Below are positions 5,025 through 8,649 of a stretch of DNA of 8,649 nucleotides, in pieces. Positions within the stretch are counted from its first letter, which is position 1. Every line of letters starts with the position of its first letter. A program made the position numbers and the translations under genes. The stretch covers positions 1 through 8,649 of the forward strand of contig JAQVGR010000047.1 of assembly GCA_028696635.1 (NCBI GenBank), in the 5' to 3' direction. The stretch comes from Candidatus Krumholzibacteriia bacterium (GTDB lineage: Bacteria; Krumholzibacteriota; Krumholzibacteriia; Krumholzibacteriales; Krumholzibacteriaceae). A model generated the notes under the pieces. The model searched no databases, was not told the origin of the DNA, and worked only from the letters and a program-made list of their open reading frames with translations.

Positions 5025-8000
5025 ATGAGCCGTTCCTTGCCCCTTGCGGGCCTGTTACTCCTGGAAATCCTGCTGTCCGGCGCCGGGGCGCTTCATGCTC
5101 AGGAGCCCGGTTCGGTCGTGGCCTGGGGGTACAACGGTTCCGGCCAGTGTGATGCCCCCGCTTCCAATCTCGGCTTTGTATCAGTGGCGGGTGGTGGGGC
5201 TCACAGCCTGGGACTGAAACTGGATGGGACAATCGTAGCCTGGGGATTCAATTTCTCCGGTCAGTGCAATGTTCCCTCTCCCAACACCGGCTTCGTGAAG
5301 GTGGCGGCTGGATATTTTTTCAGTCTCGGTCTCAAGTCGGACGGCAGGATCGTGCCCTGGGGAGACAATGACAGGGGCCAGCTCAGCATTCCCTCGCCCA
5401 ATGAGAATTTCGTTGCTGTAGCGGCGGGATACGAGCACAGCCTGGGCCTCAAGTCCGATGGGACTATCGTAGCCTGGGGCAGACATGATTTTTACCAGTG
5501 CACCGTCCCTTCGCCCAACGCAGATTATATAGCCGTTGCTGCTGGCATGTATCACAGCCTGGGGTTGAAGTCTGACGGAACGATCGTAGCGTGGGGCGGG
5601 AACAGTCAGGGCCAGCTGGATGTGCCCGCGCCGAACGCCGGTTTTGTGGCCATTGCGGCGGGGTATGATCACAGCCTCGGCCTGAAGAGCGATGGAACGA
5701 TCGTGGCCTGGGGACGCAGCTCCGAAGGCCAGTGCACCGTCCCCGCGCCGAACGGGGGGTTCGAAGCGGTCGCGGGGGGAGGATACCACAGCCTGGGGCT
5801 CAAGGCTGACGGAGCAGTCGTGGCCTGGGGGTATAACGAGAACGGGCAATGCTCCGTTCCCACGCCGAACGAGGGATTCATGGCCGTCGCGGGAGGCGCG
5901 TATCACAGCCTCGCCGTGCTGGAATCGCTGGAACAGCCTCAGATCCTCTCGGCGAGCGTCCTCAACGCCTTCGCGGGATCCGACATCGCCGTACGGACCA
6001 AGGTCCGGGCGGGCACCTATCCGATCGGATCGGTCACCCTCTATTACACGATCGATGGAGGCCCGGCGCAGAGCCAGTCCGCAGTCTATCAGGGCGACAG
6101 CATCTGGGTCGCATCGCCGGGTCAATTTCCGGGGGGCTCTGCGATCGCCTGGAGGCTCGTGGCGCGCGACGCTCAGAATAACGAGGCGTTCTGGCCGACG
6201 GGGGGCGGGTGGCTGTTTTTCAAGCTCCTCGTTTCGGGACCGGTCGTCGCCTGGGGACGAAACGATTTGAGCCAGTGTTCCGTACCTGAGCCCAACGATG
6301 GTTTATGTGCCGTCGCAGCGGGCTGGAGCCATAGTCTGGGACTGAAGTCGGACGGAACTATCTCGGCCTGGGGAAGTAACAGCTTCGGCCAGCGCGACGT
6401 CCCCGCGCCCAACGAGCAATATACTGCTGTCGCAGCCGGATGGGATTTCAGCCTGGGTTTGAAGGCTGAGGGAACGATCGAAGCCTTGGGGATCGACAAC
6501 TATGATCAGTGCAACCTTCCGGTGTCCAACGAAGATTGTGTGGCGGTGGCTGCAGGCTGGTACCACGGCCTTGGTCTTAGATCCGACGGCACGATAGTCG
6601 CCTGGGGGCGCAATGACGACGGTCAGTGCGACGTTCCCGCTCCGAACGGAAGTTTTACGGCAATTGCAGGGGGCATTACCCACAGTGCAGGTCTCAAACA
6701 GGACGGATCGATAGTCGTCTGGGGTTCTAACCTGTATCACCAGTGTGATGTTCCGGTACCAAACGCCGATTTCATCGCGATCTCTTCGGGCGGCCATCAC
6801 ATCCTGGGACTGAAATCAGACGGCTCGATTATCGCCTGGGGATACAATCCCGATGGCCGTTGTAACGTTCCCGAACCGAACGAAAATTTTACAGCCGTTG
6901 CGGGAGGGGGCAGCCATAGTCTCGGCCTGAAGCAAAACGGGTCGATTGAGGCTTGGGGATTGAACGGCAATAACCAGTGCATCGTCCCGGAGCCGGACGC
7001 CAATTTCGCGGCCATGGCGGGGGGAGTCTATCACAGTCTTGCGGTGCAGAAAACCGCCGAACTTGCGCAGATCGTATCTGCGAACGTTCTTAATGCTTTT
7101 GAGGGATTCGATATTACCGTGCGCGCCAATGTCCAGGCGGGCGATTTTCCGGTAAGCACGGTCACCCTCTTATACACGATCGACGGCGGGCCGGAGCTGA
7201 GCCAGTCCGCCGCCCAGGAGAGCGACAGCATCTGGGTCGCATCGCTGGGGCAGCATCCGAGCGGCACCGAGATCGCATGGCGCCTTGTGGTGCGCGACGA
7301 GCAGAACGGCGAGGCGTTCTGGCCGGCGGGGGGCGGTTCACTGACCTTCGTGGTTACAACAAGGATCCCCCCCACGATCGGGGTCTATGCAGACGATCAG
7401 CATTCCGTGACGAGTTTCACGACGACCGGGCCGTACCAGTCGATACCGGTGTGGATCTGGTGCCGTCCGGGAGAAGACGGTGCAAAAGGAGCGGAATTCG
7501 CCCTGGAGATGCCGGCAGGGTCGTTCCTGATCTCGAGCGAGTATCCCGCCGGCGCTGTTACGATGGGCGATCTGGCCGGCGGATTGAGCATAGACTACGG
7601 CGTCGGCGCGTGCGAGCAGGACTGGCACTGGGTGGCGAAGGCCGCCATGATGATGACGCACGCAGATCCTTCGTATGTCGCGGTGGTGGAACATCCCGCA
7701 GTCGGAGCGCTTCATGTTCTCACCTGCGAGAATGCGCTGCAGACCGCCGTCGGAACGACGATACTCTCGATCAACGGATACGGGCTCAACCTGACCGGCG
7801 CACGGGGCATCGATCGCCACACTATTCTCGTTGAATTCAGCAATCCGGTCGATCCGGCAGACGCTGGAACGGCGGCAAACTACGAGGTGTTCGAGACCGC
7901 CGTTCCGACGAATACATTCGCCGTCACGGCGGCGGAATTGCTCGCCGGCAACGCTACGGTCAGGCTCACGCTGGGAAGCGAGATGACTCTCGGAACGCAG

Positions 8001-8649
8001 TACACGGTCAGCGTGAGCAATGTCAGGGATACCGGCGGAATGGAGATTGAACCGGGATCGGAAATCTCCTTCGTGCTGAACGAGCCTCTCCCCCCCGCGA
8101 TTGCCTCGCTGGCCGCTGTGGATCAGCAGCTGCTTGAGATCGTCTTCAGCGAGCCCGTGGATCCCGTGAGCGCCCAGAATGCCGGCAACTACGGTTTATT
8201 CGCGACAGCCGATCCCGCCGATACCATCCCGATCTCGCTCGCCACGCTGCAGCCTGACGGGACGACGGTGAGGCTTGTTCACGGCGGATCGCTCGTTCAC
8301 AACACATCGTATACCGTACGGGTCAGTTCCGTCGCGGACACTCTCGGAAATGCGATCGATCCGCCGGCCGGGACGGCATTCCTGTTCCTCGACACCTATG
8401 CCCCGTCCGTAGCAGGGGCCGAGGCGGTAAGCGACACTGTGGTCACGGTCGCCTTCAGCGAGCAGATAGATCCATCGGCGGCGGATCCCGCCCGATTCCA
8501 GGTGTCGATATTCATGAGTTCCCCTCTTGTGACGATCCCGATAGCGTCGGCGCAGATGGCTCCGGGAGGCGACGGCGTGATCCTCGCGCTGGGGGGAAGA
8601 CTGAGCCCGGTGGTCACCTATCGGGTCGAGGCTTCTCAGGTAACGGATA
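5025..8649 (+). CDS. large secreted protein with two RCC1-like propellers and Ig-like domains (partial, 3' end outside window)
   Basis: One open frame of 1208 codons with no stop before the window ends. Residues 1-25 are a signal peptide (basic start, Leu-rich core, cleavage likely after LHA). Residues 32-304 hold seven 39-residue blades of the RCC1/BNR-like type (VAWG, GQC-x-VP-x-PN, AVAAG, HSLGLKSDGTI). Residues 305-407 are an Ig-like domain with YYTIDGG and AWRLVARD. Residues 408-680 are a second seven-bladed propeller and 681-783 a second copy of that Ig-like domain. Residues 784-920 are an unassigned domain with VWIWC, EQDWHWVAK and VVEHPAVG. From 921 on come Big_5-like domains (VEFSNPVDP, VFSEPVDP, VAFSEQIDP), the third cut by the window. 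The protein is presumably exported to the surface or medium. Propellers and Ig domains suggest binding, not catalysis, and no catalytic motif is seen. The C-terminal sorting signal is not visible. The biological role is unknown. Confidence 0.88.
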   Translation, partial: MSRSLPLAGLLLLEILLSGAGALHAQEPGSVVAWGYNGSGQCDAPASNLGFVSVAGGGAHSLGLKLDGTIVAWGFNFSGQCNVPSPNTGFVKVAAGYFFSLGLKSDGRIVPWGDNDRGQLSIPSPNENFVAVAAGYEHSLGLKSDGTIVAWGRHDFYQCTVPSPNADYIAVAAGMYHSLGLKSDGTIVAWGGNSQGQLDVPAPNAGFVAIAAGYDHSLGLKSDGTIVAWGRSSEGQCTVPAPNGGFEAVAGGGYHSLGLKADGAVVAWGYNENGQCSVPTPNEGFMAVAGGAYHSLAVLESLEQPQILSASVLNAFAGSDIAVRTKVRAGTYPIGSVTLYYTIDGGPAQSQSAVYQGDSIWVASPGQFPGGSAIAWRLVARDAQNNEAFWPTGGGWLFFKLLVSGPVVAWGRNDLSQCSVPEPNDGLCAVAAGWSHSLGLKSDGTISAWGSNSFGQRDVPAPNEQYTAVAAGWDFSLGLKAEGTIEALGIDNYDQCNLPVSNEDCVAVAAGWYHGLGLRSDGTIVAWGRNDDGQCDVPAPNGSFTAIAGGITHSAGLKQDGSIVVWGSNLYHQCDVPVPNADFIAISSGGHHILGLKSDGSIIAWGYNPDGRCNVPEPNENFTAVAGGGSHSLGLKQNGSIEAWGLNGNNQCIVPEPDANFAAMAGGVYHSLAVQKTAELAQIVSANVLNAFEGFDITVRANVQAGDFPVSTVTLLYTIDGGPELSQSAAQESDSIWVASLGQHPSGTEIAWRLVVRDEQNGEAFWPAGGGSLTFVVTTRIPPTIGVYADDQHSVTSFTTTGPYQSIPVWIWCRPGEDGAKGAEFALEMPAGSFLISSEYPAGAVTMGDLAGGLSIDYGVGACEQDWHWVAKAAMMMTHADPSYVAVVEHPAVGALHVLTCENALQTAVGTTILSINGYGLNLTGARGIDRHTILVEFSNPVDPADAGTAANYEVFETAVPTNTFAVTAAELLAGNATVRLTLGSEMTLGTQYTVSVSNVRDTGGMEIEPGSEISFVLNEPLPPAIASLAAVDQQLLEIVFSEPVDPVSAQNAGNYGLFATADPADTIPISLATLQPDGTTVRLVHGGSLVHNTSYTVRVSSVADTLGNAIDPPAGTAFLFLDTYAPSVAGAEAVSDTVVTVAFSEQIDPSAADPARFQVSIFMSSPLVTIPIASAQMAPGGDGVILALGGRLSPVVTYRVEASQVTD
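5118..5936 (+). repeat. tandem repeat, 7 x 117 bases (propeller 1)
   Basis: Seven units begin at 5118, 5235, 5352, 5469, 5586, 5703 and 5820, each exactly 39 codons with no insertion or deletion. They encode the blades of the first beta-propeller. The last unit closes with HSLAV instead of HSLGLK and drifts from the consensus at its end, as expected for a closing blade. Confidence 0.92.
6246..7064 (+). repeat. tandem repeat, 7 x 117 bases (propeller 2)
   Basis: Seven units begin at 6246, 6363, 6480, 6597, 6714, 6831 and 6948, again with no indel. They encode the second propeller. Unit 3 is the most degenerate: its blade-opening Trp is Leu (TTG at 6486). The last unit again ends with HSLAV. 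Confidence 0.92.

Larger units (their letters stand above)
5118..7373 (+). repeat. tandem duplication of a 1128-base propeller-plus-Ig module
   Basis: Copy 1 is 5118-6245 and copy 2 is 6246-7373. Matching landmarks keep the same offset of 1128 bases throughout: propeller starts, and exact shared words in the Ig domain such as the 23 bases at 6094-6116 and 7222-7244 and the 15 bases at 6183-6197 and 7311-7325. The copies have diverged by substitution, apparently without length change. Confidence 0.85.

Noticed and set aside
5181..6125. A 314-codon antisense open frame with internal repeats
   Set aside because: Its repeats are only the 117-base blade repeats read backwards; other antisense frames at 6173-7034 repeat the same artefact.
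5118..7064. A CRISPR-like array, from the regular repeat spacing
   Set aside because: The period is 117 bases, the repeats are diverged and continuously coding, and they encode propeller blades with no spacers.

Overview
This is a GC-rich bacterial chromosomal segment in which every supported gene is on the + strand. It holds two housekeeping operons and the first 3.6 kb of a very large secreted-protein gene. I saw no RNA genes, insertion sequences, CRISPR arrays or phage genes. The organism cannot be named with confidence. A long extracellular protein built from bacterial RCC1-type propellers and Ig-like domains is common in environmental, metagenome-derived phyla around the FCB group (Krumholzibacteriota or Eisenbacteria-like lineages), but that placement is only an impression.

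Region 1 (8-2130) is a two-gene thiamine-pyrimidine unit. The first gene encodes ThiD, the HMP/HMP-P kinase, fused in frame to a C-terminal SAM-dependent methyltransferase domain. The second encodes TenA, an aminopyrimidine aminohydrolase/thiaminase II, and starts at a GTG overlapping the thiD stop by four bases. TenA would release HMP from thiamine breakdown products and ThiD would phosphorylate it. The role of the methyltransferase half is unknown, and it is the most unusual enzymatic feature here.

Region 2 (about 2260-4756) is a ferrous-iron unit: a Fur-family metalloregulator, FeoA and a short FeoB. The fur and feoA genes overlap by four bases and feoB follows eleven bases later. A strong sigma70-like promoter (TTGACA, 16 bases, TATACT) lies directly at the 5' end of fur, so close that the messenger may be leaderless. 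The layout suggests a local iron-sensing repressor co-transcribed with the Fe(II) importer it probably controls.

Region 3 (4757-5024) is an intergenic stretch with a possible stem-loop after feoB, then a candidate promoter overlapped by two perfect palindromes about two helical turns apart, then a good ribosome binding site.

Region 4 (5025 to the window end) is one uninterrupted reading frame of 1208 codons with no stop in the window. It encodes a signal peptide, two seven-bladed RCC1-like beta-propellers, each followed by an about 103-residue Ig-like domain, a Trp/Cys-containing domain of unknown type, and two and a part Big_5-like Ig domains. The propeller-plus-Ig module is duplicated in tandem at an exact 1128-base offset, and all 14 blades keep a 39-residue (117-base) period without an indel.
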